From NCBI RefSeq assembly GCF_021864535.1, contig NZ_JAKJIC010000016.1:38750-102749 (forward strand): a stretch of DNA of 64,000 nt. The letters are read 5' to 3'. The translations under genes were made by a program, and so were the position numbers. Shown here in pieces: positions 8,046 through 16,261 of this stretch. The notes under the pieces are model-generated. The model worked only from the letters and a program-made list of their open reading frames with translations. It had not been told where the DNA came from and made no database searches. This DNA comes from Oryzibacter oryziterrae. GTDB taxonomy: Bacteria > Pseudomonadota > Alphaproteobacteria > Rhizobiales > Pleomorphomonadaceae. Numbering within the stretch: the first letter of the stretch is position 1; each line of letters opens with the position of its first letter.

Positions 8046-10280
8046 TCAGAAGCGCGGCTCCTTGCGGCCGTTGTCCGGCACCGGTTCATCTTGCCCGTCA
8101 TCGACCATGTCGACGCGGATGACCGGTGCAGAGCCGGGCTCTTCCTCCTGAGCGTCGCTGCCGAAGGTCGGCTCACGGCGATCGTCGGCGTCTTCCTCCG
8201 AGTCTTCGACGTCGGGTGTCAGTTCGACACTCGGCGCGCGGCCGGAAAGCGTTGGGTAAGCCGGCACCACGTCGAGGCGGGAACTTTCGTAGGTTTCCTC
8301 AGGCTCGGCAGGGGCGACGATCTCGCGCGGCGGGACAGGCGCCACCGGCTCGACCGGGTGCGATGCGGCCTGCCGCGCCTGCACGGTCGGCTCCGGCGTC
8401 ACCAAAGGCGAAGGCTCTGCCACCGGCTCTTCGACTGGTTCCGGAGCACCCTCATGCCAATCGTCGGCAACTTCGCTGGCGGCCACCGCCGCAGCGGCAG
8501 GAACAACGACGGCGGCGGCCGGGGCAACGGGGGCCGGCTCATCGGGGAACCACTTGGCGCTGCGCTGTTCCCAATAGCGATCCCAGGCCTTGCCGAGCAC
8601 GGTCCGTCGACGCGGGAATGGGGCGAGCAGTGTGAACAGCAGACCCAGCACCGCCGGCGAGAAGTCGAGCGCCAACTGCAGGGCCACATAGCCCATCAGG
8701 CTGCCGGCATAGGACACCACCGCCCAGAACGGACGCAGCGGCACGAAGACCGGCACGTCATTGGCGTTGGTCAAGCGCACCGCGCTGTTGGGCACGGCAT
8801 CCTCGCCGTGGAACAGGCGGTCGATGAAGCTGATGCTCTCGATGCGCGTTTCGACGGGGATGGCGAATTCCGGCGAGTTCTTCTTCGCCTCGATGTCGGT
8901 TTCGGCGGTGGTGGCCGCTTCTTCGACCGAATCGATCAAGGTGTTGATCTGGGTGAGGATCACGTCCTTCTTGGCGATGGTGCAGGAGGACCAGCCGGAG
9001 AAGAAGGCGTCGGAGTTGACGGTGGCGCGGGTTTCCTTGACGAAGGTGGCCACCGAGGGGAGCGCCGACGAGTTGTCGGTCTCCATGATCTTCTTGCGGA
9101 TCACATCCGCCTGTGCCGCGAGATCGGGCTGCAGCTCTTCCAGCTTGCGCTCGGGGTTGCGGATGCGGGCGCGCAGGGCTTCGATGTCGGCCTTGATGTC
9201 GAGATTGGCATTCTTGCGCGTGTTGACCACGTCGAGAATGGTGCCGGTGCGGGCGGCGCTATCGGTGTAGAAAGTCCAGAGCGAGCCCTTGCCGGCGCCG
9301 CAGCCCTGCCCCGTCTTTTCCTCGTTGTCGGCCGCCGACTTCAGCTGGTTCGACATGTAGCTGAGCGCGCCTTCCAGCCGATTGGCCTCGATGGCGCGGA
9401 TGCCGTCGACGCGCCGTTCGTAGGCGTCGAGCACGTCGGTGTACCAGAGATTATGGGCGCGAATGCCCTCGGTGCCGCCGACGCCGATGATGCCGAACAC
9501 GGTGTGGATGGCGAGCGTCATCGGCACGAGCACGACGAAACCGACCATGTAGCCGAACAGGCGGGAGATCATGTTGGAAGCGAGGCGGATGCGCAGGAAG
9601 ACGAAGTTCCAGCCCGCCCAGATGATCAGGGCGGCGAGCGCCGACAGACCGATGGGCACACCGAAGCGCACCAGCGGCGTGTCGAGCGGGTCGACGATCT
9701 CGTGATAGAAGCCGATGGCGGTGGTGGCGAAGGAGCCGACCATGGCCGCACCGGTGACGAAGGAGGCGATCTCGTACCAGCCGTTGGACGGCAGCTGCTT
9801 GAGTTCCGCCTTGTGGCGGGCGGAGGCGAGGCGGGCGGCGAGATATTCCTCGCGCTCTTCCTCGGTCATGCCCTCAAGCTTGCGGGCCGGATGCAGCCAC
9901 AGCACGACGCCGCGATAGGCGAGCACGAAAATGGCGGTGAAGATCAGCCACGCCTGCCATTCCTGCACCGTGGCGCCATTGCCGGAGAAGGCATCGAACA
10001 GCGCGAGGGCGGCGGCAAAGCCACCGAAATAGACGGCAATGGTGCCGAAGGCATTGAAGGCCCTGGATTCACCGCCCCGCATCCACAGACCGATGGCCAG
10101 GCCGGCCATGCATATGACCAGCGCCAGGATCTCCCAGGTGGGCAGATCGGTGATGAGGGTCAGCACATGCCAGGCGATGGCAACGCCGAGGACGAAAGTC
10201 GCCACGGCATAGATGCGCTCATACCAATGCGAAAGAAAGCCGTTCAGCCGCTCGAAGAATGCATCTGCAGAAGTTTTCAT
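8046..10280 (-). CDS. Unrecognised polytopic membrane protein with large presumed periplasmic domain and acidic Pro-rich tail
   Basis: I do not recognise a family for this 744-residue protein. About seven hydrophobic helices lie in residues 20-262. A hydrophilic, partly helical domain of about 240 residues follows (residues 263-505), with many Lys/Glu/Ala repeats and two cysteines (in GQGCGAG and SSCTIAKK). A further hydrophobic region lies at about 508-548 (FWAVVSYAGSLMGYVALQ and onwards), and then a roughly 185-residue tail rich in Pro, Glu, Val and Ala ending GRKEPRF. With the N-terminus inside, the big domain would be periplasmic and the tail cytoplasmic; this topology is inferred. The ATG at 10280 is preceded by GGGG; a GTG at 10292 is an alternative. 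It is a single gene between convergent and co-directional neighbours of unrelated function. Confidence 0.85.
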   Translation of the reverse strand: MKTSADAFFERLNGFLSHWYERIYAVATFVLGVAIAWHVLTLITDLPTWEILALVICMAGLAIGLWMRGGESRAFNAFGTIAVYFGGFAAALALFDAFSGNGATVQEWQAWLIFTAIFVLAYRGVVLWLHPARKLEGMTEEEREEYLAARLASARHKAELKQLPSNGWYEIASFVTGAAMVGSFATTAIGFYHEIVDPLDTPLVRFGVPIGLSALAALIIWAGWNFVFLRIRLASNMISRLFGYMVGFVVLVPMTLAIHTVFGIIGVGGTEGIRAHNLWYTDVLDAYERRVDGIRAIEANRLEGALSYMSNQLKSAADNEEKTGQGCGAGKGSLWTFYTDSAARTGTILDVVNTRKNANLDIKADIEALRARIRNPERKLEELQPDLAAQADVIRKKIMETDNSSALPSVATFVKETRATVNSDAFFSGWSSCTIAKKDVILTQINTLIDSVEEAATTAETDIEAKKNSPEFAIPVETRIESISFIDRLFHGEDAVPNSAVRLTNANDVPVFVPLRPFWAVVSYAGSLMGYVALQLALDFSPAVLGLLFTLLAPFPRRRTVLGKAWDRYWEQRSAKWFPDEPAPVAPAAAVVVPAAAAVAASEVADDWHEGAPEPVEEPVAEPSPLVTPEPTVQARQAASHPVEPVAPVPPREIVAPAEPEETYESSRLDVVPAYPTLSGRAPSVELTPDVEDSEEDADDRREPTFGSDAQEEEPGSAPVIRVDMVDDGQDEPVPDNGRKEPRF

Positions 10281-10403
10281 GCCAAGCCCCACCCGTCATC
10301 GATCCGGAGAAATCGAATCAATACGTCTATTTAAAGGCTTGGGGCCGGACTGTCGCGCGGTTAGCCGCGCGATTTGCAGCGCAAACTGGAAAAGTGCCGC
10401 CGG

Positions 10404-11222
10404 TCAGTCCTTGACGACCGAGATATCGGGCGCATCCACAGCCTTCATGCCGACGACATGGTAGCCGCTGTCCACGTGATGCACTTCGCCGGTGACCGAA
10501 CGGCCAAGGCTGGACAGGAAGTACAGGCCACTGTCGCCCACTTCCTCGATGGTCACGGTACGGCGCAGCGGCGCGTTATACTCGTTCCACTTCAGGATAT
10601 AGCGGAAGTCGCCGATGCCCGAGGCGGCCAGCGTCTTGATCGGGCCGGCGGAGATGGCGTTGACGCGGATGTTCTTGGGGCCGAGGTCGACGGCGAGATA
10701 CTTCACCGAAGCTTCAAGTGCGGCCTTGGCGACGCCCATGACGTTGTAGTTCGGCATCACCTTCTCGGCGCCGTAGTAGGTCAGCGTCAGGATCGAACCA
10801 CCGTTGGGCATCAGCTTCTCGGCACGCTGGGCCACGGCCGTCAGCGAATAGACCGAGATCAGCATGGTCTTGGTGAAGTTGTCCTCGGTGGTGTCGACAT
10901 AGCGACCGGTCAGTTCGTTCTTGTCGGAGAAGCCGATGGCGTGCACGAGGAAGTCGATGGTGCCCCACTTGCTTTCCAGCTCGGCGAACACGGCATCGAT
11001 GCTGGCGGCGTCAGACACGTCGCAATGGCCGGCGACGATGCCGCCGAGCTCTTCGGCCAGCGGCTCGACACGCTTCTTCAGCGCGTCGCCCTGATAGGTG
11101 AGCGCAATCTCGGCACCGGCATTCTGCAGGGACTTGGCGATACCCCAGGCGATCGAGCGGTTGTTGGCGACGCCCATGATCAAACCGCGCTTGCCCGCCA
11201 TCAATCCCTGTGTACCCGACAT
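10404..11222 (-). CDS. fabI: Enoyl-[acyl-carrier-protein] reductase (NADH), FabI
   Basis: FabI performs the last reduction of each fatty-acid elongation cycle. The 272-residue SDR protein has the FabI-type cofactor loop LIMGVANNRSIAWGIAK (residues 14-30). It has the catalytic Tyr-x6-Lys (Y159 and K166 in YNVMGVAKAALE) and the extra upstream tyrosine in TYYGAEKV. AGPIKTLAASGI and the C-terminal GEVHHVDSGYHVVGMKA are also typical. The ATG at 11222 gives the canonical N-terminus; longer open sequence upstream shows no homologous content. The upstream GGGGTGATAAA supplies a ribosome binding site. It is divergent from the FAD dehydrogenase gene. Confidence 0.96.
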   Translation of the reverse strand: MSGTQGLMAGKRGLIMGVANNRSIAWGIAKSLQNAGAEIALTYQGDALKKRVEPLAEELGGIVAGHCDVSDAASIDAVFAELESKWGTIDFLVHAIGFSDKNELTGRYVDTTEDNFTKTMLISVYSLTAVAQRAEKLMPNGGSILTLTYYGAEKVMPNYNVMGVAKAALEASVKYLAVDLGPKNIRVNAISAGPIKTLAASGIGDFRYILKWNEYNAPLRRTVTIEEVGDSGLYFLSSLGRSVTGEVHHVDSGYHVVGMKAVDAPDISVVKD

Positions 11223-11420
11223 TTTATCACCCCGTACCAATTGCATCGCGTCATCGCTTCCCGGAATTTCCGACGGCCGCAACAGGGCGGCCAGCGCGAT
11301 TGAATTTCCGGGTAAGGTTCTTTGCGACCGTATGACACAACGATTATGACAATAGCAAGTCATCCCGGTCCGGGTTGTCGTCCTCTCGACACGGCGGAAC
11401 GCCACCTCTAACGTCCTCAC

Positions 11421-12851
11421 ATGATGAAGTTTCCTGCGCCCGACCTGATCGCCCGTTTCGCCGAGATTGTCTCGCCACGCCATGCCATCACCGATCCCGA
11501 TCTGATGGGACGCTATCTGGTGGAATGGCGAGACTTGTTCCGTGGCGAGACCCCGCTCGTTCTGCGCCCCGGCAGTGTGGATGAAGTGGCTGCAATCCTG
11601 GCGCTGGCCAATGAAAGCGGTGTCGTCGTGGTCCCGCAGGGCGGCAATACCGGCCTCGTCGGCTCACAGATTCCCCCTCCGGGTTCAGGGGAGATCATCC
11701 TTTCTCTCGAACGACTTAACCGGATCAGGTCGATCGATCCGCAAGGCCTCAGCCTCGTGGTTGAGGCCGGAGCTACGCTTGAAGCGATCCACGCGGCGGC
11801 GGAAGAGGCGGATCGTCTGTTCCCCCTCACCCTGGCCAGCCAGGGCTCCTGCCAGATCGGCGGCAACATCGCGACCAATGCTGGCGGCACCGCTGTGCTG
11901 TCCTACGGCAACGCGCGCAGCCTGGTCCTCGGACTGGAAGTGGTGCTGGCCGACGGGCGGATCTGGAACGGCCTGAGGCGTCTCGGCAAGGACAATAGCG
12001 GTTATGATTTGAAACAAATGTTTATCGGCTCGGAAGGCACGCTCGGGGTGATCACGGCTGCAGCGCTCAAGCTTTTCCATCGCCCTCGCGGTCAGTCCGT
12101 CGCCTTCGCGTCCGTGGCCTCACCACGTGACGCGCTTGCGCTGCTCGGTCGGGCGCAAAGCATTGCCGGCTTCGGGTTGACCGGCTTCGAACTGATGATC
12201 GGCAAGGCCATGGAGTTCGCGCTGCGGCACATTCCCGGCAGTCGCTTGCCGGTGGGCGAGCCGGCGCCGTGGTATGTGCTCCTCGAGATATCCTCGGGCC
12301 TTTCCGAAGCCGAAGCCATGGCGGCCATGGAGCGGGTCCTGGGCGAAGCGCTCGAAGCCGAGGAGGTGGTGGACGCCACCCTCGCCGCCTCTCTGACGCA
12401 GTCGCAAGACTTCTGGAAGCTGCGTCACGGTCTCAGCGAAGTGCAGAAGCACGAAGGAGGTTCGATCAAGCACGACGTATCAGTGCCGACCGGCGATATG
12501 CCGGCTTTCCTCGAAGAAGCCATTTCTGCGGTGACCGAGGCTTTCCCGGGCTGCCGCCCGGCTGCCTTCGGCCACATGGGCGATGGCAACATCCACTTCA
12601 ATGTCAGCCAGCCGGTTGGCGCCGACAAGGAGGCCTATCTGGCGCAGTGGGAGGCGATGAACGAAGTGGTACACCGCGTGGTGCTGAAATACGACGGTTC
12701 GGTTGCCGCCGAACACGGGGTCGGGCGCTTGAAGCTCGATCTCATCGCGCGCACCAAGCCCGAAGTGGACCTCGATCTGATGCGCACCTTGAAGGCCGCA
12801 CTCGATCCCAAGGGGACGCTCAACCCCAACCGCGTCATTCGCCGGACATGA
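11421..12851 (+). CDS. FAD-linked D-2-hydroxyacid dehydrogenase (GlcD/D2HGDH-like)
   Basis: This 476-residue flavoprotein of the VAO/PCMH superfamily oxidises a D-2-hydroxyacid. The FAD-binding PCMH domain (about residues 38-215) contains VVPQGGNTGLVGSQ, the SCQIGGNIATNAGG segment and FIGSEGTLGVITAA. The C-terminal cap carries the metal-binding AFGHMGDGNIHFNV and AAEHGVGRLK. Length and motifs fit D-2-hydroxyglutarate or D-lactate dehydrogenases of the DLD2 branch; the substrate cannot be decided from sequence. It stands alone, divergent from fabI, and its last 17 bases overlap the end of the convergent secreted-protein gene. Confidence 0.92.
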   Translation: MMKFPAPDLIARFAEIVSPRHAITDPDLMGRYLVEWRDLFRGETPLVLRPGSVDEVAAILALANESGVVVVPQGGNTGLVGSQIPPPGSGEIILSLERLNRIRSIDPQGLSLVVEAGATLEAIHAAAEEADRLFPLTLASQGSCQIGGNIATNAGGTAVLSYGNARSLVLGLEVVLADGRIWNGLRRLGKDNSGYDLKQMFIGSEGTLGVITAAALKLFHRPRGQSVAFASVASPRDALALLGRAQSIAGFGLTGFELMIGKAMEFALRHIPGSRLPVGEPAPWYVLLEISSGLSEAEAMAAMERVLGEALEAEEVVDATLAASLTQSQDFWKLRHGLSEVQKHEGGSIKHDVSVPTGDMPAFLEEAISAVTEAFPGCRPAAFGHMGDGNIHFNVSQPVGADKEAYLAQWEAMNEVVHRVVLKYDGSVAAEHGVGRLKLDLIARTKPEVDLDLMRTLKAALDPKGTLNPNRVIRRT

Positions 12852-13560
12852 ACAGCAGCCAGCGCCCGTCGGCAGCGATCTCGACACGATAGAACTCGTA
12901 GGCGCCCACCGCCTTCATGTCCTCGAAGTCTCCGGCGGTGAGGACTCGGTACACCTCGACCAGTTGGTGCTTGGTCAGGGAGTCCGGCGGGAACTCGGAG
13001 AAATAGGGCCAGATGTAGCGCTCGCGCGAGGTGCCGGGATCCTTGACCACCCAGCCGGCATCCAGCACGTCGAGCAGAATGGCCAGAGTTTCCAGCCCCT
13101 CGCCGTCGCCAGAACCGGCCTTGAGGATGTCGATCGGGTCGCCGTCGTCGAGTGCGGAGAAAGCCGGCGGGGGATTGGATAGACCGATGACCTGCCGCAT
13201 CGCCTGCATGTCGCCGGCCATGGCCGCGGCGACGATGCGGCCGCGCATGTCGGCGACCTTTGGCGGCAAAGCCGAGAGATCGTAGTGCACGTCGGGGAGC
13301 AAAGCAGGAGACGCCCTTGGCGGAGCTGGCTCAATGACGGGCGGCTCGTCCGGATTATCCTCCGGCGTATCCCCCTGAATGATGTCATTGTTTCCCGGCA
13401 CGGCCACATTCGGGCCGAGGCCGTTGTCCGAAGGGCCGGTGATCGACGGCTCCGTGCCGAATGCCTGCGCCTCGCCGCTGAAAGCAAGGATGGAAGCGCT
13501 CAGCACCAAGGCCAGCGGGAAGGCTGAAATCGACATTTTCACCAAACCGGAGAGACGCAT
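12835..13560 (-). CDS. Secreted hypothetical protein with proline-rich linker
   Basis: No family was recognised. The 241-residue product has a clear signal peptide (MRLSGLVKMSISAFPLALVL, then ASILAFSGEAQA) with likely cleavage after AQA. A Pro/Asp-rich linker covers roughly residues 35-85, and a globular part follows with VADMRGRIVAAAMAGDMQAM and a C-terminal YEFYRVEIAADGRWLLFMSGE. The C-terminal part reads like a small periplasmic domain of rhizobial hypothetical proteins. The second of two in-frame ATGs (13560) is chosen because GGAGG lies six bases upstream of it. The 3' end overlaps the convergent dehydrogenase gene by 17 bases. Confidence 0.82.
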   Translation of the reverse strand: MRLSGLVKMSISAFPLALVLSASILAFSGEAQAFGTEPSITGPSDNGLGPNVAVPGNNDIIQGDTPEDNPDEPPVIEPAPPRASPALLPDVHYDLSALPPKVADMRGRIVAAAMAGDMQAMRQVIGLSNPPPAFSALDDGDPIDILKAGSGDGEGLETLAILLDVLDAGWVVKDPGTSRERYIWPYFSEFPPDSLTKHQLVEVYRVLTAGDFEDMKAVGAYEFYRVEIAADGRWLLFMSGE

Positions 13561-13611
13561 CCGCATCCTCCAGGCGCCCGCGATCGGTTCGCGGCGCCTT
13601 CAAACAGGGTC

Positions 13612-13881
13612 TTACTGAAGCGTACGCAGCAGCGTGTAGCTGCCGGACGTGATCTTGGACGGCAACTCAGACACCATCTTGGCGACACTATCCTCGCCAA
13701 AGCACTCGACGAGTGTCGTGAGGGCAGCAAACAGCGCGGCATGCGCCATGGCGTCGACCGGAATGCCCTCATCATCGGCGTCGTCAAAAGCCCGTTCCAT
13801 GTGATTCATGGCCCGATGCTTGAAATTCTCGCCCGCCGTGAATTCCACAGGCTCCAGCAGTTCGTCACGCACATCCGACAT
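13612..13881 (-). CDS. Small conserved hypothetical protein
   Basis: This is an 89-residue acidic cytoplasmic protein with no signal peptide, membrane segment or recognised motif. Its central part is helical (AMAHAALFAALTTLVECFGE) and it ends SYTLLRTLQ. The composition and codon use match neighbouring genes, and it lies in a run of minus-strand rhizobial hypothetical genes 51 bases upstream of the secreted protein gene. No function is assigned. Confidence 0.65.
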   Translation of the reverse strand: MSDVRDELLEPVEFTAGENFKHRAMNHMERAFDDADDEGIPVDAMAHAALFAALTTLVECFGEDSVAKMVSELPSKITSGSYTLLRTLQ

Positions 13882-14022
13882 AGATAAACCCGCTTGTCAG
13901 GAGACGATTCGCCGGAGGATTACCCACCGGCCCTTGCTCCTTCGTGGTCGGCACACTAGCACCCTCTGCCGATTTCGCAATGCGGAGTCTTAAGCAGCGT
14001 TAACATGTTTGAAGATACGGGG

Positions 14023-14439
14023 TTAATTTGCGGGTAACCCTGAAGGCGGCGGCGGCGATACTGTCGGCGCTTCGCCACCGAAACGGGCCGTAATGCGCCG
14101 CGCAAGAGCCTCGCCCTCCCCCATCAGGCGCATGAGGATGTCGCGCGAACGATCCGTGCAAATGGTGTGGACGACTGCGAAGGTCCGCTCACCCCGATTG
14201 AAGGCCTCCACATAGGGGCGGCGATCGCCCCCCGTCAAGCCTTGCGCCTTGATCAGCTGCTCCATGCTCTGGCGCCAGTAGCCCCCGGCGCCACCGCAGA
14301 GGCGATCAAGATAGGAGACGCTGCCGACGACCTCGGAAAAGCGAAGGAGATCAGCCTGATAGGCGGGCGCAGGTGTCTGGCTGCGAGCGTCGGTGGCCGC
14401 CAGAGTCAACACGATCAGGAGCGCCGTCAGACCGCGCAT
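14023..14439 (-). CDS. Periplasmic TIGR02301-type hypothetical protein
   Basis: The 138-residue exported protein begins with a signal peptide (MRGLTALLIVLTLAATDARS). It matches what I recall of the alphaproteobacterial TIGR02301 family: FSEVVGSVSYLDRLCGG, followed by WRQSMEQLI and a second cysteine in VHTICTDRSRDIL, so a disulphide is possible. Its function is unknown. It begins seven bases after the NUDIX gene and is probably the last gene of a three-gene operon with the NUDIX hydrolase and the 171-residue hypothetical. The family assignment is from memory of the motif, not a search. Confidence 0.8.
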   Translation of the reverse strand: MRGLTALLIVLTLAATDARSQTPAPAYQADLLRFSEVVGSVSYLDRLCGGAGGYWRQSMEQLIKAQGLTGGDRRPYVEAFNRGERTFAVVHTICTDRSRDILMRLMGEGEALARRITARFGGEAPTVSPPPPSGLPAN

Positions 14440-14446
14440 GTGGACC

Positions 14447-14881
14447 TCAAGGCCGCACCATCTGGCGCGTCAGTTGGATGAAGCGATCGAGCCCCGTCGT
14501 CAGGGGCATCTTCGCCGCATCTTCGACGGAAACGAAGCGGGCATCAAGCGCGTCCGAGGCGAAGGCAGGCTCGGCGTTGGCCGCCGTTGTGGCGGCAAAG
14601 ACCATCAGCACATAATGGCGACTGACGGTTCCCGCGGCGTCCCTGAGAATGATCTCGTGATGCAGCGGCTCGCCCTTCAGGACGATGCGCAGCCCGGTCT
14701 CCTCCAACGCCTCGCGGCGAACGGCATCTGCAAGCGCCTCGCCCCATTCCACGTGACCGCCCGGGAAACTCCACAGGCCTCCGAACGTCTCGCCGCCACG
14801 ACGAACGAGCAGGACCTCGTTGCCGCGCCAGATGCCGGCGCTGACGCCAAGCCTTGGGATGGGTGGGGACTTCGAGACCAT
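14447..14881 (-). CDS. NUDIX hydrolase
   Basis: The 144-residue enzyme has a perfect NUDIX box, G-H-V-E-W-G-E-x7-R-E-A-L-E-E-T-G-L, at about residues 40-62. The glutamates of REALEE bind the catalytic divalent metals. The N-terminal [19 protein letters not shown] is the usual first beta-strand pair. Members hydrolyse nucleoside diphosphates linked to another group; the substrate here is not predictable, but the short MutT-like architecture would suit oxidised nucleotides or ADP-ribose-type molecules. It is five bases downstream of the 171-residue gene and seven bases upstream of the TIGR02301 gene. Confidence 0.94.
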   Translation of the reverse strand: MVSKSPPIPRLGVSAGIWRGNEVLLVRRGGETFGGLWSFPGGHVEWGEALADAVRREALEETGLRIVLKGEPLHHEIILRDAAGTVSRHYVLMVFAATTAANAEPAFASDALDARFVSVEDAAKMPLTTGLDRFIQLTRQMVRP

Positions 14882-14886
14882 GATCT

Positions 14887-15402
14887 TCAGGAGAACAGGG
14901 CGTCGACGGCCTGCTGCGCGTCGCCCGATTCCTCAGTGACCATATCCACGACGGGCGCGCCGTTGATCAACCCCATGGCGTGCGCCAAGGCCGGCTTGAT
15001 TCGCATCTCCGCCAGATCCTGGATCGTCTCGACAGGAAGGCAGTCCATGGGCGCCTCGCGAATCATGCGCTGGATGTCGCCGATCGCCTGTTCGACCTTG
15101 AAAATTGTTCGCTCGAAGGTTTCACGCCGATTGCGGTCCACGGTCTCATAGGCACGGATGGCGAGATCGCGGCCCTTGAAGTGCGACAGGAAGAAGTGAT
15201 CGGTGTAACTGACCGGTGTCCAGGTCACCACGTCGGGGGCACAATCGGGCATCATCGGGAGCATGTCGATGAGCATGACCACCTCGTTGAAGTGGTTGAG
15301 GTAGTCCGTCGCAAGGCGCGTATCGGGATGAATATTGGCCTCTGCCAGACGAGCCGGCGAGAGCTCGTCATCCAGTAGCTCGCCATCCACGGAGGTCGCC
15401 AT
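14887..15402 (-). CDS. Conserved hypothetical protein of rhizobia
   Basis: The 171-residue cytoplasmic protein has no membrane segment. Its N-terminal part ([32 protein letters not shown]) is strikingly polar and patterned. [21 protein letters not shown] segment and a helical C-terminus follow. The pattern resembles hypothetical proteins that I recall beside NUDIX genes in Rhizobiales, but no function is known to me. The ATG at 15402 is chosen because conserved-looking sequence starts there. It heads the operon with the NUDIX gene and is divergent from the HMCES gene across a 105-base spacer holding an operator-like palindrome. Confidence 0.75.
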   Translation of the reverse strand: MATSVDGELLDDELSPARLAEANIHPDTRLATDYLNHFNEVVMLIDMLPMMPDCAPDVVTWTPVSYTDHFFLSHFKGRDLAIRAYETVDRNRRETFERTIFKVEQAIGDIQRMIREAPMDCLPVETIQDLAEMRIKPALAHAMGLINGAPVVDMVTEESGDAQQAVDALFS

Positions 15403-15448
15403 CGCGCCCAATTCAATTCCCCCATTCCGCTTGATAAATAGATTTACC

Positions 15449-15464
15449 TTGGCAAGGTTGCCAA
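15449..15464. promoter_or_regulatory. Palindrome in the divergent promoter between the NUDIX operon and HMCES gene
   Basis: TTGGCAA (15449-15455), a GG spacer, and TTGCCAA (15458-15464) form a perfect inverted repeat. A second, overlapping palindrome ACCTTG-G-CAAGGT covers 15446-15458. Both lie midway in the 105-base spacer from which two operons diverge, so a dimeric regulator binding here could control both. This role is inferred from position and symmetry only. Confidence 0.4.
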
Positions 15465-15507
15465 AAGCCTTACGCAGCATATGAAAAAAGTCATTGGATC
15501 GAGACAG

Positions 15508-16248
15508 ATGTGCGGACGATTTGCCCTGACCCTGCCGCCGGACGCCATGCGCCGATTGTTCCGCTATCCTGAGCAGCCGAACTTTCCGGCGCGCTACAAT
15601 ATTGCTCCGACCCAACCGATCGCCATCGTGCGCGAGAGCCTCGATCACACGCCGCATTTCATGCTGGTGCGCTGGGGCCTGATCCCAAGTTGGGTGAAGG
15701 ATCCGTCGGCGATGTCCCTGATCCTGAATGCACGCGCCGAGACGGCGGCTGAAAAGCCGTCCTTTCGCGGTGCACTCCGGCACCATCGCTGCCTGATTCC
15801 GGCGAACGGCTTTTATGAATGGCGTCGCCAGGGAGACGACAAGCGCCCGTTCTTCATCTGCCGCCGCGACGGCAAGCCCATGGCTTTCGCCGGGATAAGC
15901 GATCACTGGCTCGGCGCTGACGGCAGCGAGATCGACACCGCGGCCGTGCTCACCACGGTCGCGAACCGACTGATGGCGCCCATCCATGATCGCATGCCCG
16001 TGATCGTCGACGAGAAGGACTGGTCCGTCTGGCTCAACTGCAGTGACTATTCGCCAAAGTACGTGGCGCCACTCATGAGCCCCGCCGATGACGATCTCCT
16101 GGAGGCTATCCCCGTCTCAGACCGCGTCAATGCAGTGCGCAACGACGACGCGGGGCTGATCGAACCGCTGGCAGAGCCAATGGTTGTCGAGACGAAAACG
16201 CCGCCGAAGACATCCCGCACACCGCCCGAGCAGGGGAGCCTGTTCTGA
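15508..16248 (+). CDS. SOS response-associated peptidase / HMCES-type abasic-site shield protein (YedK family)
   Basis: YedK/HMCES proteins form a covalent thiazolidine link between their Cys2 and abasic sites in single-stranded DNA, protecting them from breakage. Here the start is fixed by that chemistry: the ATG at 15508 gives Met-Cys-Gly-Arg-Phe, whereas the upstream ATG at 15481 would bury the cysteine. The 246-residue protein also has the conserved NARAET, the glutamate in FYEWRR and the histidine in HDRMPVIV, all active-site positions of the family. The gene is convergent with trpC and divergent from the NUDIX operon. No SOS box was seen upstream. Confidence 0.94.
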   Translation: MCGRFALTLPPDAMRRLFRYPEQPNFPARYNIAPTQPIAIVRESLDHTPHFMLVRWGLIPSWVKDPSAMSLILNARAETAAEKPSFRGALRHHRCLIPANGFYEWRRQGDDKRPFFICRRDGKPMAFAGISDHWLGADGSEIDTAAVLTTVANRLMAPIHDRMPVIVDEKDWSVWLNCSDYSPKYVAPLMSPADDDLLEAIPVSDRVNAVRNDDAGLIEPLAEPMVVETKTPPKTSRTPPEQGSLF

Positions 16249-16261
16249 CCAACCTGGTCAG
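16245..16261. terminator. Hairpin spanning both stop codons of the convergent HMCES and trpC genes
   Basis: CTGACCA (16245-16251), ACC, TGGTCAG (16255-16261) is a perfect inverted repeat that contains the TGA stop of the plus-strand gene and the stop of trpC on the minus strand. There is no T-tract on either side, so it may act as a transcript-end stabiliser or weak bidirectional terminator rather than a full intrinsic terminator. Confidence 0.4.

Noticed and set aside
8091..10334. A 747-codon plus-strand open frame opposite the large membrane-protein gene
   Set aside because: The opposite strand encodes regularly spaced hydrophobic helices and a plausible topology. This frame has low-complexity His/Gly/Arg/Asp composition typical of antisense shadows.
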